Shown: positions 52,837 through 61,561, numbered from the stretch's first letter. The stretch is 64,000 nucleotides of DNA from Novosphingobium piscinae (GCF_014230355.1 NZ_JACLAX010000010.1:1-64000), one strand, 5' to 3'. The notes: generated by a model not told the origin, from the letters alone. Numbers and translations are program-made.

Positions 52837-53385
52837 ATGCCTGCGTGGGAGTTTCCCGTTTATCCTGCCGATCTTGTCGAACAGGATCCGACCCAGAGGG
52901 ACCAATTCAACAACGATGAGGTCGGCCTTGCCGGCGCGCTAGTGCGCGAGGTGATCCAGAACTCGTCCGATGCTTCCGACGATTCAGGTCCGGTGAAGGT
53001 TCGGTTTGCTCGCCATACGCTTGAAGGGCAGCGGGCCGACGCATTCCGCGCACTGTTCCCGTCACTCCTTCCACACCTAGCAGCCTGTGGTCTGTCCGCG
53101 GCAGCGATGGACGAGCCGTCCGCGGACCTGCTGGTGATTGAGGATTTCAACACCCGTGGCCTGACCGGCGCCATCGACCAGCTTGACGAGGAAAACTTCC
53201 GCAACTTTTGGCGGCGTCACGGCAAGTCCGGAAAGGGCGGGAAGTCCGGCGGCCGATGGGGGCTCGGCAAGCTCGTCTACTCTTCCTCGTCGCGGATCGG
53301 CTGCTTCTTCGGCCTGACGCGCCGGAAATCCTCCGCTGCGAGTTCCTTCAAGGCACACACCTGCTTCCCTGGCGGAAGATCGTAG
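52837..53385 (+). pseudogene. GHKL-type ATPase, C-terminally truncated
   Basis: About 182 codons remain. The ATP-binding signatures are present: N-box ALVREVIQNSSDAS, G1-like LLVIEDFNTRGLTGA and GGRWGLGKLVYSSSSRIG. The family-like sequence stops near FFGLTRR (about 53325), after which the frame reads through unrelated DNA to 53385. Full-length relatives are several hundred residues longer, so the rest has been lost. The start is ATG 52837 after AGGAAGGGG. It was probably part of an anti-phage or DNA-processing module with the small gene before it. Confidence 0.75.
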
Positions 53386-53813
53386 AAGCCTTCGATGGCC
53401 TCCTCACGTCGTGAACTCGGCAGGGCAGCAAGGCCATCCGCAGCTTCTGCCCCAAGGATGGCGGCGTCGGTCAGGCCAAGCTCGATGCAGCCATGCACTG
53501 CCTTGGCGAGATCGAGGGCTGCCTGGGCGGAAGCGTCCTCAGAGAGGATCCGCAAACAAGGCATGACCAGCGGCAGGGCGCGCCACGTGAAGATCGGTCG
53601 CGGGTGACGCAGCTCGGCCGCGATCCGCCGTGCTAGCTTTTCTGCGGCGTAGGCGTGTCCGGGTGCCGCCGCGACTGAGCGATCCTCGATCAGAGGTGCC
53701 CGATCTTCAGCAAAGCTGACGGCGAGAATGCCCATGGCGAGCATCGAGGCATGTTCCGCGTTAGGCACGGCACGACCAAGGATGGGAGAGATGACGTAGA
53801 ATAGCATCGGCAT
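53277..53813 (-). CDS. Hypothetical protein abutting the truncated ATPase
   Basis: A helical protein of about 178 residues (YAAEKLARRIAAELRHPRPI, LDLAKAVHGCIELGLTDAAI). Its last 20 codons run antisense through the ATPase fragment, so the natural C-terminus is probably replaced by read-through past the breakpoint near 53330. The start is uncertain (ATG 53813, GTG 53825). I do not recognise the family. Confidence 0.5.
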   Translation of the reverse strand: MPMLFYVISPILGRAVPNAEHASMLAMGILAVSFAEDRAPLIEDRSVAAAPGHAYAAEKLARRIAAELRHPRPIFTWRALPLVMPCLRILSEDASAQAALDLAKAVHGCIELGLTDAAILGAEAADGLAALPSSRREEAIEGFYDLPPGKQVCALKELAAEDFRRVRPKKQPIRDEEE

Positions 53814-54041
53814 GAGGTGGTTCACCGACGCTTTTAGGCGCAACAGCGTCTATCCACAGGCACCTATAACTGACGCTGCCGAGAAGGTTGCGGGCACCTA
53901 GCAAGCTGCGCGCCGGGGCAGACTTGTTCCGATGCACCTCGGATGACCTGCGCTGTTCCATCGGCACCGAAGAGCACGTCTAGCGGTGCGTATAAAACCG
54001 CGTAACGAACGGTACGAGGGTTTATAGTCAAGGCCGAGGTC

Positions 54042-54728
54042 ATGAAGGCGATCGCCTACTACCGCGTAAGCACCGAGGGGCAGGGCCGATCGGGTCTCGG
54101 TCTGGACGCCCAGCGTAGCGCTGTCGAGGGCCTGTGTGCCGGCAGGGGGTGGGAGCTGGTCGCGCCTGCATTCACCGAGGTCGAGAGCGGGAAGCGGAAC
54201 GATCGCCGCGAGCTACTGAAGGCCCTGCACCGTGCCAAGGTCACCGGCGCCACGCTGGTAGTCGCCAAGCTGGATCGCCTGTCCCGCAACCTGGCGTTTC
54301 TGGCCACGCTGCAGGAGAGCAGGGTCATGTTCATCGCGGCTGATATGCCCGAGGCGAACGAGCTCACGATCCACATCATGGCCGCCATGGCTCAGCACGA
54401 GCGCAAGGCCAACTCGAGGCGCACCCGGGAGGCCCTGCAGGTGGCGAAGGCTCGGGGGGTGAAGCTGGGCAACCCGAACGGCGCGGCGGCGTTGCGTAGA
54501 GCCAATCAGGGCAACGCTGCAGCTATTCAGGCGCTGCGAGCGGATGCTGATGCCCGTGCTGCCGACCTGCGCCCCGTGATCGACGACATGCGTGAGCGCG
54601 GCATCGTGTCGCTGAACGCGATAGCTGGCGCGCTGAACGAGGGTGGGTTTGTCACCGCGCGTAGTGGTCGCTGGCATGCGACCACTGTGCGGAACCTCCT
54701 AGCTCGCCTCAGTGTTGTTCGCCAGTAG
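54042..54728 (+). CDS. Serine recombinase (resolvase/invertase family)
   Basis: A 228-residue small serine recombinase. The nucleophile Ser is in AIAYYRVSTEGQGRSGLGLD, catalytic arginines are in LVVAKLDRLSRNLAFLATLQ, and the E-helix region ELTIHIMAAMAQHERKANSR follows. The C-terminal DNA-binding HTH is SLNAIAGALNEGGFVTARSG. It may have caused the rearrangement that truncated the ATPase gene upstream (inference). Confidence 0.9.
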   Translation: MKAIAYYRVSTEGQGRSGLGLDAQRSAVEGLCAGRGWELVAPAFTEVESGKRNDRRELLKALHRAKVTGATLVVAKLDRLSRNLAFLATLQESRVMFIAADMPEANELTIHIMAAMAQHERKANSRRTREALQVAKARGVKLGNPNGAAALRRANQGNAAAIQALRADADARAADLRPVIDDMRERGIVSLNAIAGALNEGGFVTARSGRWHATTVRNLLARLSVVRQ

Positions 54729-55231
54729 CCCTACGCAGACGCGCCAGCTTGCGCGCCATCCGTGTTCTTGTTGCGTTCAGGGCGGCGCTAGCGATCACCT
54801 ATTGACCATGTCGCAACGACTAGTTGCGTAACCATCCGGTGAAGGTCGCGGCGCTGCGATATTTGGGAGGTTGTGGACAGGCGCCTTCAGGGCAAGCCTC
54901 CACCAAAGCGGACATTGTGCAACGACCCGGCCGATGTAAGCGGAATATTCTCGAGATGACGTGTGGGCAGGATGCCCGCTAAACGAGGCTGGCGATTATC
55001 TTAGGGCGAGCCGCCAACCGCTTATGGCGCCAAAATCGTGACGGTCGCGGCCAGCGGACTGGGTTGCATGTCGACCGTTCTCGAGCTGGACGCGTTCGAT
55101 CGCACTCGAAAATTCGTCATCAAGGTATGTTTATGGCACCCGCTCAATAACCGGATTCCCCCAGCGGGCATAATCAGATATAGCCTGTAACCTCATCGGC
55201 GGGCTTGAGCCCTGAGCGTCGCGGGGGGGCG
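54729..55231. other. Intergenic stretch with no assignable gene
   Basis: About 500 bases of mixed composition after the recombinase gene. No frame has both a ribosome site and recognisable content. It probably contains the recombinase target region and the promoter of the next operon, but no clear repeat was found. Confidence 0.5.
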
Positions 55232-56119
55232 GTGGCACCAAGTTCAAGTCAGCTTTCGGCGATGACCCGGTTATTCTCGTCCGGTGTCTTTCGCGAAATG
55301 GCGCGGAAGGGACAATCGCCATTATTCGCGCGCCTGCTCGGTCTCACGGACATCGCTGACCGGTGCACTGCCGACGCGACGGTCGGTCAGGCCTTCGATG
55401 CCGCGTTCGGCGTGCTAAAGACCGCCGGTCGGCGTGACGAATATGTCTATCGAGCGGCACTGACCCATAAGGTCCTCATGGGAACGCACTCGCTCAATAC
55501 GGCGTGCATGCTGACTGAGTTTCGTGCCGGTGCGTGCAAGGCGGATCTCGCGATCCTAAACGGCACCGCGACGGTCTATGAGATCAAGTCCGAACGCGAT
55601 TCACTCGCGCGCCTCGCCAATCAGGTCGCCAACTACAAGCATGTCTTCGCCAAGGTCTATGTGATCGCGAGCGAGAGCCATGTGGCGGGGGTACTCGACA
55701 CGGTGCCCGACGATGTCGGCGTGATGATGCTCTCGTCGCGCTACCAGATATCGACAGTGCGCGAGGCAGAGGACCGGCCCGACCGCATCTGCCCAGCGAC
55801 GGTGTTCGAGTCTTTGCGCTCGTCCGAGGCCGTGACCATCTTGAGGAGCATGGGCGTCGCCGTTCCCGACGTTCCTAACACACAGCGTCATGCGGTGTTG
55901 CGCGGCTTGTTCGACGTACAGGATCCCGCCGCCGTGCATGTGGCGATGGTGAAGACGCTCAAGCGCACTCGGGACCTCGCGCCCTTGAGTGACTTCGTCA
56001 ATCGTTTGCCGTCGTCGCTGCATGCAGCAGCACTGTCGATCCAGGTTCGGCGAGCGGATCATAACAGAATCGTCGAGGCGGTCTCGACCCCTCTCGACGC
56101 CGCGATGGCTTGGGCCTGA
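55232..56119 (+). CDS. sce7726-family protein, PD-(D/E)XK nuclease-like
   Basis: A protein of about 295 residues. LFSSGVFREMARKG near the start and the central TEFRAGACKADLAILNG... with VYEIKSERDSLARLANQVAN give a D...E-x-K nuclease-like core of the sce7726 family. No membrane segment. The start is unsure (TTG 55205, GTG 55232, ATG 55262). It is 7 nt before the sce7725-family gene; the two families are regularly neighbours. Function of the family is not established. Confidence 0.75.
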   Translation: MAPSSSQLSAMTRLFSSGVFREMARKGQSPLFARLLGLTDIADRCTADATVGQAFDAAFGVLKTAGRRDEYVYRAALTHKVLMGTHSLNTACMLTEFRAGACKADLAILNGTATVYEIKSERDSLARLANQVANYKHVFAKVYVIASESHVAGVLDTVPDDVGVMMLSSRYQISTVREAEDRPDRICPATVFESLRSSEAVTILRSMGVAVPDVPNTQRHAVLRGLFDVQDPAAVHVAMVKTLKRTRDLAPLSDFVNRLPSSLHAAALSIQVRRADHNRIVEAVSTPLDAAMAWA

Positions 56120-56126
56120 CCGCCGC

Positions 56127-57068
56127 ATGTATCATCCCTATTTCCGCGGCAAACAGTTCGAGCTGATCACCATCCGCGAAATGGCGCCGCTGCTCGCGGC
56201 GCGCCATTTCGTGCCGATCATCGAGCCCGTTCGGGAGTCGCTTGGGGGCCTCGAGCGTACGCTGAAGGCGATTTGCGAGGCCGATGGCCGCGCTATCGTC
56301 ATCGTCAATCCTTATCATGGCGACCATGGCGATGACGGCGCTAACATCTCGGCGCTGCTGCAGGGCGGCTTCATCGGCAATGATAAGATTTCAGCCGGCA
56401 TTCTCCTTCGCAGCAACACCAGCTTCGACGACGCCAAGGGCTGCTTCGAGGCCCATAAGGGCCATCATCCTACATTCGTCCACGCCGGTTTCACCGAGCC
56501 CAAAGCGCTCGCGGGATTTCTCGGCGACGATCTCAAGAACTCGACGCACGTCTTCGTTTCGAGCCCTGCCGACACGCTCTACCGTAAACATTTCAATGGT
56601 AGCACGCGCATTCTCGTCCACGATGGATTCGAGCGCCGTAAGAATGCCGACTATGCCAAGAATTCGCCCGAAAAGTTTTCCGAGCTCCATGTCACCTACG
56701 GCGATCTCGGAATGGCGGGGTTCGGCGACTTTCTAATCGTGGGCGATGTCTATTCAGAAGGTGGTGGGCCAGCCTACGCGGTCGCCATCCATCTGACTTA
56801 TATCGATACCGACAATGACGACGTTATGTTCGTCTATCATTTCGTCTCGACGACCAACGATACCCCGACCGATCCGGCCGGCAAGTTCGCGCAGGCCCTC
56901 GACAAGCTCATCAAAAATCTGGACACCGGTAACTCGAAGTTGCTTGAGACCAGCGCAATCCAAGAGTTTCGCGAACTCCACGCAAAGAAGCACTTCCCCG
57001 GTCTGGGCTATGTGAAGAAGCTCTCGATGAAGCATCACATCGAGACCCTCGCCGCCTATCTGGGCTAG
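56127..57068 (+). CDS. sce7725-family protein
   Basis: A 313-residue protein beginning MYHPYFRGKQFELITIREMA, the characteristic opening of the sce7725 family, followed by alternating strands and helices (FVPIIEPVRESLGGLERTLK, TFVHAGFTEPKALAGFLGDD, STRILVHDGFERRKNADY) suggesting a TIM-barrel-like fold. Role unknown. It sits between the nuclease-like and RES-domain genes with gaps of 7 and 4 nt. Confidence 0.78.
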   Translation: MYHPYFRGKQFELITIREMAPLLAARHFVPIIEPVRESLGGLERTLKAICEADGRAIVIVNPYHGDHGDDGANISALLQGGFIGNDKISAGILLRSNTSFDDAKGCFEAHKGHHPTFVHAGFTEPKALAGFLGDDLKNSTHVFVSSPADTLYRKHFNGSTRILVHDGFERRKNADYAKNSPEKFSELHVTYGDLGMAGFGDFLIVGDVYSEGGGPAYAVAIHLTYIDTDNDDVMFVYHFVSTTNDTPTDPAGKFAQALDKLIKNLDTGNSKLLETSAIQEFRELHAKKHFPGLGYVKKLSMKHHIETLAAYLG

Positions 57069-57072
57069 GCCC

Positions 57073-58095
57073 ATGGCGAAGAAGAAGTGCTGCCCCGAAT
57101 GCTTTGATGATCGCTGGCTACGCACCGATCACATCCCGTCGCTGAGCGCCGAAACCGGCACCTGCGGCTTCTGCGGTACGGCCGATGTCCCGCTCGTCGA
57201 CCCGACAGCGCTCGCCAACGAGTTCGAGTCCTTGGTCAATGTCTATGAGCTAGACCCCGCCGGTCGGACGCTCGTTGAGTGGATGAAGGAGGACTGGCAG
57301 CTCTTCCCCGACGCCAAGCTCGATGAGGCGCATGCGAGCCAGCTGCTCGGCGAGATCCTTGATGATGGCAACATTGTCCGCCAGACATTCTCACCGTCGT
57401 CGAGCTACACCAGCGAAGGCCTCGTGCATTGGGAGACCCTGCGCGACGAGATGATGTTCCAGAACCGCTGGTTCCTCGAACAGGACATCGACCGAGAGCG
57501 CCTGACCGGCCTGCTTGCGATGCTACTGGAGACCAATGTCCCCAAAACATGGTATCGTGCCCGCATCAAGACCGGCGACAACATCTTCTCAATCGGCGAA
57601 ATGAATGCGCCGCCCAAGCATCTCGCGTCGCACGGGCGCGCCAATCCGGCCGGCATACCCTATCTCTATCTGGGCTCGCGGCCCGATACGGCAGCCGCCG
57701 AAATCCGGCCGCATACCGGCGAGGTCGCTTGTATCGCCGACTTCACGATCCCCGACGTCAGGGTCGTCGACTTACGCAACCCGCGCGGTTTCGTCTCGCC
57801 CTTCGTTTTGGGTGATGCCAGCAAGATCGGCCAGCTGCGCGCAGATTTGCCGCTACTTGAACGGCTTGGCGGTGAGCTAACTAGGCCGGTTCTGCCCCAG
57901 CGCGCTGCCATCGATTATATCCCGAGCCAATATTTGTGCGAGTTCATCAAGAAGTCGGGGTTCGACGGGGTGCTCTATCGCAGTTCGGTCAGCGAAGGGA
58001 TCAATCTGGCGCTATTCGCTCCGGCCACGGCAGTCGGTGGGGCGGTGACGCTCTACAACATCACTAGGGTGAGTGTGGAGGTCGGCGCCACCTGA
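57073..58095 (+). CDS. RES-domain NAD+ phosphorylase-like protein with HEPN-type N-terminus
   Basis: A 340-residue protein. The N-terminus has two Cys pairs (KKCCPECFDDRW, GTCGFCGTADV) and a helical HEPN-like region to about 150. The C-terminal RES domain shows its three namesake residues: Arg in TWYRARIKTGDN, Glu in YLYLGSRPDTAAAEIRPHTG and Ser in FDGVLYRSSVSEGINLALFA. RES toxins such as MbcT and ParT destroy NAD+ or modify enzymes with it. The usual Xre antitoxin gene is absent; the two partner genes may take over control. It is the last gene of the three-gene operon. Confidence 0.82.
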   Translation: MAKKKCCPECFDDRWLRTDHIPSLSAETGTCGFCGTADVPLVDPTALANEFESLVNVYELDPAGRTLVEWMKEDWQLFPDAKLDEAHASQLLGEILDDGNIVRQTFSPSSSYTSEGLVHWETLRDEMMFQNRWFLEQDIDRERLTGLLAMLLETNVPKTWYRARIKTGDNIFSIGEMNAPPKHLASHGRANPAGIPYLYLGSRPDTAAAEIRPHTGEVACIADFTIPDVRVVDLRNPRGFVSPFVLGDASKIGQLRADLPLLERLGGELTRPVLPQRAAIDYIPSQYLCEFIKKSGFDGVLYRSSVSEGINLALFAPATAVGGAVTLYNITRVSVEVGAT

Positions 58096-58162
58096 GCCGT
58101 CAGTCGTCCGTGTTGGCGATGTGGATGCAGTAGTAACACACGTCTTCGCCTGACAACGCGCA

Positions 58163-58609
58163 CTATGGCGCGTGGCCGCGAGTCCCCGCTTGCTGGATGA
58201 CTGCAGGATCTTTGTTAATAGGGAAAAGGACCCGCGCCGTCTGGATCAGCGTATAGAGTACTGCCGCTCGCAGGCCGCCGCGATCTGACTCACAGAACAC
58301 CCGATTGCCGCGGGCCAGATCGATGACCATCGACGGGGAGCCGCCCCCGGCGCACCGCCCCGCATCCTCCTCGACGACCACGGCCTCGGGAAAGGCAGGC
58401 ACGGACGGTTCGCTGGGTTCCGCGTCGGCGTGGGCTCGCCGCAGCTTGCTCCGCCAGGTGTAGATCAGCGAGGTCGAGATATCGTGCCGCCGGCAGACCT
58501 CCGCCACGCAGGCTCCCGGCGAGAACGCCTCGGTCAGAACCCGTAGCCGTTCCTCCTCGCTCCGCCGCCGGCGCCGTTCCGGCCCCGATAACACCGTGAT
58601 CTGGCTCAC
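58163..58609 (-). mobile_element. IS66 remnant: TnpA start fused to TnpC end
   Basis: The first 75 residues are the IS66 TnpA HTH (RSEEERLRVLTEAFSPGACV, EVCRRHDISTSLIYTWRSKL). The frame then continues into FCESDRGGLRAAVLYTLIQTAR, the C-terminal signature of the IS66 transposase TnpC. The rest of tnpA, all of tnpB and most of tnpC are missing, so this is an internal deletion and not mobile on its own. Confidence 0.8.
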
Positions 58610-58758
58610 CCACCGCTCCTAAGCGCACGCACAAGAGCACGCTTAACAGCGCTTACTCAGCGGCCGAGCAAGGCGGAGCTCACCGGATAGGTACGCAGCT
58701 CCTCTGTCCAGTCCTCCAGCTCGATCATGCCGGCGAGGCAGTTGGCGAAGTCCGGTCC

Positions 58759-58944
58759 TTAGGGTGATGAGCGCGGCCAAAATTCGGTCAGCAGGAATAA
58801 CCCCACAATGAGGGCGATGCCCCACCATGAGATCCGCTCCATCGTTTTGTATGTAGGGCTGTTGCGGAACTCTGCACGGCCTTCTTTGGTGCTCGACGCC
58901 ACCGCAATGGCGATGAAGAGTGCAATGGCGATCAGGATATGCAT
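58759..58944 (-). CDS. Small membrane protein, unknown
   Basis: A 61-residue protein with two membrane helices (MHILIAIALFIAIAVASS and WGIALIVGLFLLTEFW) joined by a short basic loop. No recognised family. ATG 58944 with a G-rich stretch upstream. Confidence 0.5.
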   Translation of the reverse strand: MHILIAIALFIAIAVASSTKEGRAEFRNSPTYKTMERISWWGIALIVGLFLLTEFWPRSSP

Positions 58945-59068
58945 GCCGACCCCCGTTCCTGACGGCGGTAACGGACCGCGGCAACTGGGCCCAGCTTCTC
59001 CTTGCTCGGCACCTCCGCCGACCGCCCTCGGCCGAACAGGCACCGGGTTGATCAGGGAGCAGCGGGCA

Positions 59069-59206
59069 ATGCCCTTTGTCGATTCCGCCGGACGTATCGT
59101 CCCCGAGAACGTCGCCCTCAACACCCGAGACGTGTCCGCCCTGGCTATGCGCTCCGGCCCAGTCGCGTGCTGGACGACGGCGGGGCAGCGCACTTCAGCA
59201 TCATGA
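59069..59206 (+). CDS. Possible small protein, unknown
   Basis: A 45-codon frame (MPFVDSAGRIVPENVALNTR...) after a GGGAGC-like ribosome site. It has a folded-looking start but no recognisable family and may be a decayed fragment. Confidence 0.25.
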   Translation: MPFVDSAGRIVPENVALNTRDVSALAMRSGPVACWTTAGQRTSAS

Positions 59207-59946
59207 TGCGAGGCGCACAGCCAGACTTGTCCAGTCATGCCACGGCCGCTGACCGACCTGTAGGCCCAGGAGGTCGCGGTTTGCCAAGCCGGCGTGGCGG
59301 AGCTCAACCACTGGCGCCTCGAGGATGAGCTAGGCTAGCCTGAGCAGAGTGCAGGGATCCTGCGCGGGGCCGGCCTGACCCAGCCCGACCGGGCTGCGAT
59401 CGAGGCGCTGATATCCTCCCTCCCACCCGCGAGTCGATCGACGTTGACGCCTGGGTGTACGAGGGCGTCTCCCGCTTCATAATGGACGCGCTCTACCACG
59501 GTGAGACGGTGAGCTGATGCTCGAGCAGCTACCGCAGCGGCACGGAGAGGGAACGTCAGCCGAACAGTCGGCGAACGCTGATTGAGGCGGTTGGTGGCAA
59601 AGAGTCTTCTCTACCTCCCCTTGCCATGTCCGTGTTACATGGACGCTTAAATCGGCGAAATAAGCCCCGTGGAGAGCCAAAACGGACCTTGCATGTGTCC
59701 GCGGCCCACTGCGACGCCATCAGCGCTGTACGCCCTGTCTCTGGGGAAAGAATCGCATGGTCGCTTGCGGTAAGGCGAATCGAGACCTAAAACGAAAAGA
59801 CCCGAGGGCGTCGTTACCGCCCCCGGGCCATTCACCGCGATGAGACCGCGGATGATTTTTTGCTGATTAAGCCCCGAAGCTCTCGTTTCTGGGGGGTAGA
59901 AAGTCAACCCGGTTTCATCGCTTTTTGCCGAGAAAGGCTGAAGACG
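59207..59946. other. Degraded stretch with a candidate small RNA or leader
   Basis: About 740 bases without an intact gene. A frame ending at 59517 (ESIDVDAWVYEGVSRFIMDA...) looks like the tail of a real protein whose front is lost. The segment 59797-59862 can form two hairpins and a T run, listed separately. Confidence 0.45.
59797..59862 (+). ncRNA. Two-hairpin structure with T run (terminator or small RNA end)
   Basis: Hairpin 1 pairs CCCGAGGGCG (59801-59810) with CGCCCCCGGG (59818-59827), with one G-T pair. Hairpin 2 pairs CCGCG (59835-59839) with CGCGG (59847-59851) and is followed by ATGATTTTTT. This is a good rho-independent terminator shape. It could end a small RNA or act as a leader for the HTH gene 85 nt on. 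Confidence 0.4.
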
Positions 59947-60138
59947 ATGAACCGTACACCCTCCCCCCCGATCACCCCCGAAATGGCAGCCCACATCCGC
60001 TTTCTGGTGAAGGTGCGGAAGCTTTATCAGCACCAGGTCGCGGCCCTCCTCGGGCTCAACCAGGGTCGTGTCTCCGAGGTCATGAGGGACCGGCGCTACC
60101 CCAACGTGCCCCCGGCCCAGGGCGCTTTCCCCTTCTGA
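59947..60138 (+). CDS. Small HTH (XRE-like) protein
   Basis: A 63-residue protein with one HTH (YQHQVAALLGLNQGRVSEVM) and little else. Such short putative regulators are common in sphingomonad and rhizobial mobile DNA. It probably binds DNA; the target is unknown. Confidence 0.7.
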   Translation: MNRTPSPPITPEMAAHIRFLVKVRKLYQHQVAALLGLNQGRVSEVMRDRRYPNVPPAQGAFPF

Positions 60139-60176
60139 TCATGCAGCAGCCTGCTGCTGAGAGGAGGTGATAAGCC

Positions 60177-60314
60177 ATGGCAGCCAAGCACCATCACCAG
60201 CGCGGGCGCGATGCTCGGACCGGTCAGTTTATTCCGGTTCAGGATGCTGAGCGCAGGCCGCGCACCACCGTGGTGGAGACCTACAAGACCGGCAAGCACG
60301 GTCCGCGGAACTAA
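60177..60314 (+). CDS. Small conserved protein, unknown
   Basis: A 45-residue basic peptide (MAAKHHHQRGRDARTGQFIP, ending TTVVETYKTGKHGPRN). It has a near-perfect ribosome site (GAGGAGGTGA 6 nt before ATG), which argues for real translation. The RDARTGQFIPV...ERRPRTTVVE pattern recurs in short alphaproteobacterial proteins of unknown role. Confidence 0.7.
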   Translation: MAAKHHHQRGRDARTGQFIPVQDAERRPRTTVVETYKTGKHGPRN

Positions 60315-60386
60315 CCGCAATATCGCGGTCGCCGAGCGACGCCCGGCGGCCGCACCTACCTGCTGGTCCTGGATCTGGAGCGCAAA

Positions 60387-60620
60387 ATGTCTGGACGAGA
60401 ACTGATCGATATCGCGCGCCAAGCTACCGATGACCCGAACGTCACCGTCGAGGTGCATACCGCGACCGACGGCTGGATCCCTGTAACGGAGGTCCGGCCA
60501 TACGGACGCGACGTGTGGGTCATCCGCAATGGAGCTGGCGGCCGGACGCTGTTCGTTGGGTCGTCGGCGGTCACGGCGGTCCGCACTACTCCGCCTCTCT
60601 CGCAGGTCCACGTCTTCTGA
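60387..60620 (+). CDS. Small protein, unknown
   Basis: A 77-residue protein of alternating strands (VTVEVHTATDGWIPVTEVRP, GRDVWVIRNGAGGRTLFVGS). GGAG 7 nt before ATG. Last gene before the tRNA-Gln end of the element. No family recognised. Confidence 0.5.
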   Translation: MSGRELIDIARQATDDPNVTVEVHTATDGWIPVTEVRPYGRDVWVIRNGAGGRTLFVGSSAVTAVRTTPPLSQVHVF

Positions 60621-60807
60621 GGAGCACGATGTGACATGGCGGCCGCTACGCAGCGGCGCCATGTTGCATTCTTGTTGCGTGGAGTCGCCGGAGCGTGCCG
60701 GAAAGCCACGGAAAACTCGGGAAAATAAGGGGCAACGAAGGACTGCGAGCAAATGCTCGAATCGTCCTTGCCGACCACTCAACCGTCTGATTTTGTTGAG
60801 ATTTCCT

Positions 60808-60852
60808 TGGATGCCCCGCGAGGATTCGAACCTCGATTGACGGAGTCAGAGT
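60808..60852. repeat. 45-bp direct repeat, right attachment site of the tRNA-Gln island
   Basis: Identical to 45717-45761 and contained in the intact tRNA-Gln gene. The two copies bracket about 15.1 kb of accessory genes with an integrase remnant just inside the left copy. Confidence 0.93.
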
Positions 60853-60881
60853 CCGTAGTCTTACCTTTAGACGACGGGGCA
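60808..60881 (-). tRNA. tRNA-Gln (CTG)
   Basis: Complete 74-nt cloverleaf on the minus strand with encoded CCA (60810-60808). Acceptor TGCCCCG/CGGGGCA, anticodon loop CTCTGAC with anticodon CTG, T-arm CGAGG-TTCGAAT-CCTCG. Its 3' 45 bases are the right attachment site of the island, so integration rebuilt an intact gene here. Confidence 0.96.
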
Positions 60882-60967
60882 ACGCGGAGCCGGCCCTCTA
60901 GTCTGGCGGTCCGGGGTGGTCAAGGGGATTCGCGCGTCTGGGCGGGGCGGTCAGGGCCCCGCCCAGA

Positions 60968-61561
60968 CTAGTAACCGGCCTCGATCGCGACGCGGATCGC
61001 ATCGGCTGTGGTGCGCACGCCGAGGGCCTTGAGCACGGCGCCGCGGTGCATCTTCACGGTCCGTTCGGACAGGCCCAGCTCCCAGGCGATCTGCTTGTTG
61101 AGCTTGCCCGAAGCCATCTGCACCAGCACCGCGCGCTGACGCGCCGACAGGGCCTGGATCTTCTCGTGCGCGACCTGACGGCGGATGTCGTTCTCGCGCG
61201 CCTGCTCTCCGGGGATCTCCACCTGCGAACCCAGGAAGTACATCAGTTCGCCGCTGTCGTCGAAGATCGGGGCAACCATCACCGCGTTGCGGAAGCGGCT
61301 GCCATCCTTGCGGTAGTTGGTAATCTCGACCATGACCGGCTGCCGGCGGCGGATCCCGGTGCGCAGCGTTTCGGTCAGCCATGGCTCGGTTTCCGGCCCG
61401 TGCAGAAAACGGCAGTTGCGGCCAAGGATCTCGGCCGAGGAGTAGCCGGTCAGTTCCTCGAACGCACGATTGCATTCCACGATCGGGTTGTCCGGCAGGC
61501 GCGGATTGCTCAAGACAGCGGCGATGGCGCTCTTTTCGAGCATTTCTGGTAAGGGCATCAT
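60968..61561 (-). CDS. LOV-HTH blue-light transcription factor, EL222-like
   Basis: A protein of about 197 residues. The LOV (PAS) domain carries the photoactive cysteine motif ILGRNCRFLHGPETEPW, with ITNYRKDGSRFRNAVMVAPI and YFLGSQVEI. The C-terminal LuxR-type HTH is IQALSARQRAVLVQMASGKL and NKQIAWELGLSERTVKMHRG. Order and sequence closely follow EL222 of Erythrobacter litoralis, which dimerises and binds DNA after blue-light adduct formation at that Cys. The start is taken as ATG 61561; GTG 61567 is also possible. Confidence 0.93.
   Translation of the reverse strand: MMPLPEMLEKSAIAAVLSNPRLPDNPIVECNRAFEELTGYSSAEILGRNCRFLHGPETEPWLTETLRTGIRRRQPVMVEITNYRKDGSRFRNAVMVAPIFDDSGELMYFLGSQVEIPGEQARENDIRRQVAHEKIQALSARQRAVLVQMASGKLNKQIAWELGLSERTVKMHRGAVLKALGVRTTADAIRVAIEAGY

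Noticed and set aside
55146..55275. AATAACCGG/CCGGTTATT inverted repeat around the sce7726 start
   Set aside because: Arms are 112 nt apart with one inside the coding region; too distant and short to claim a function.
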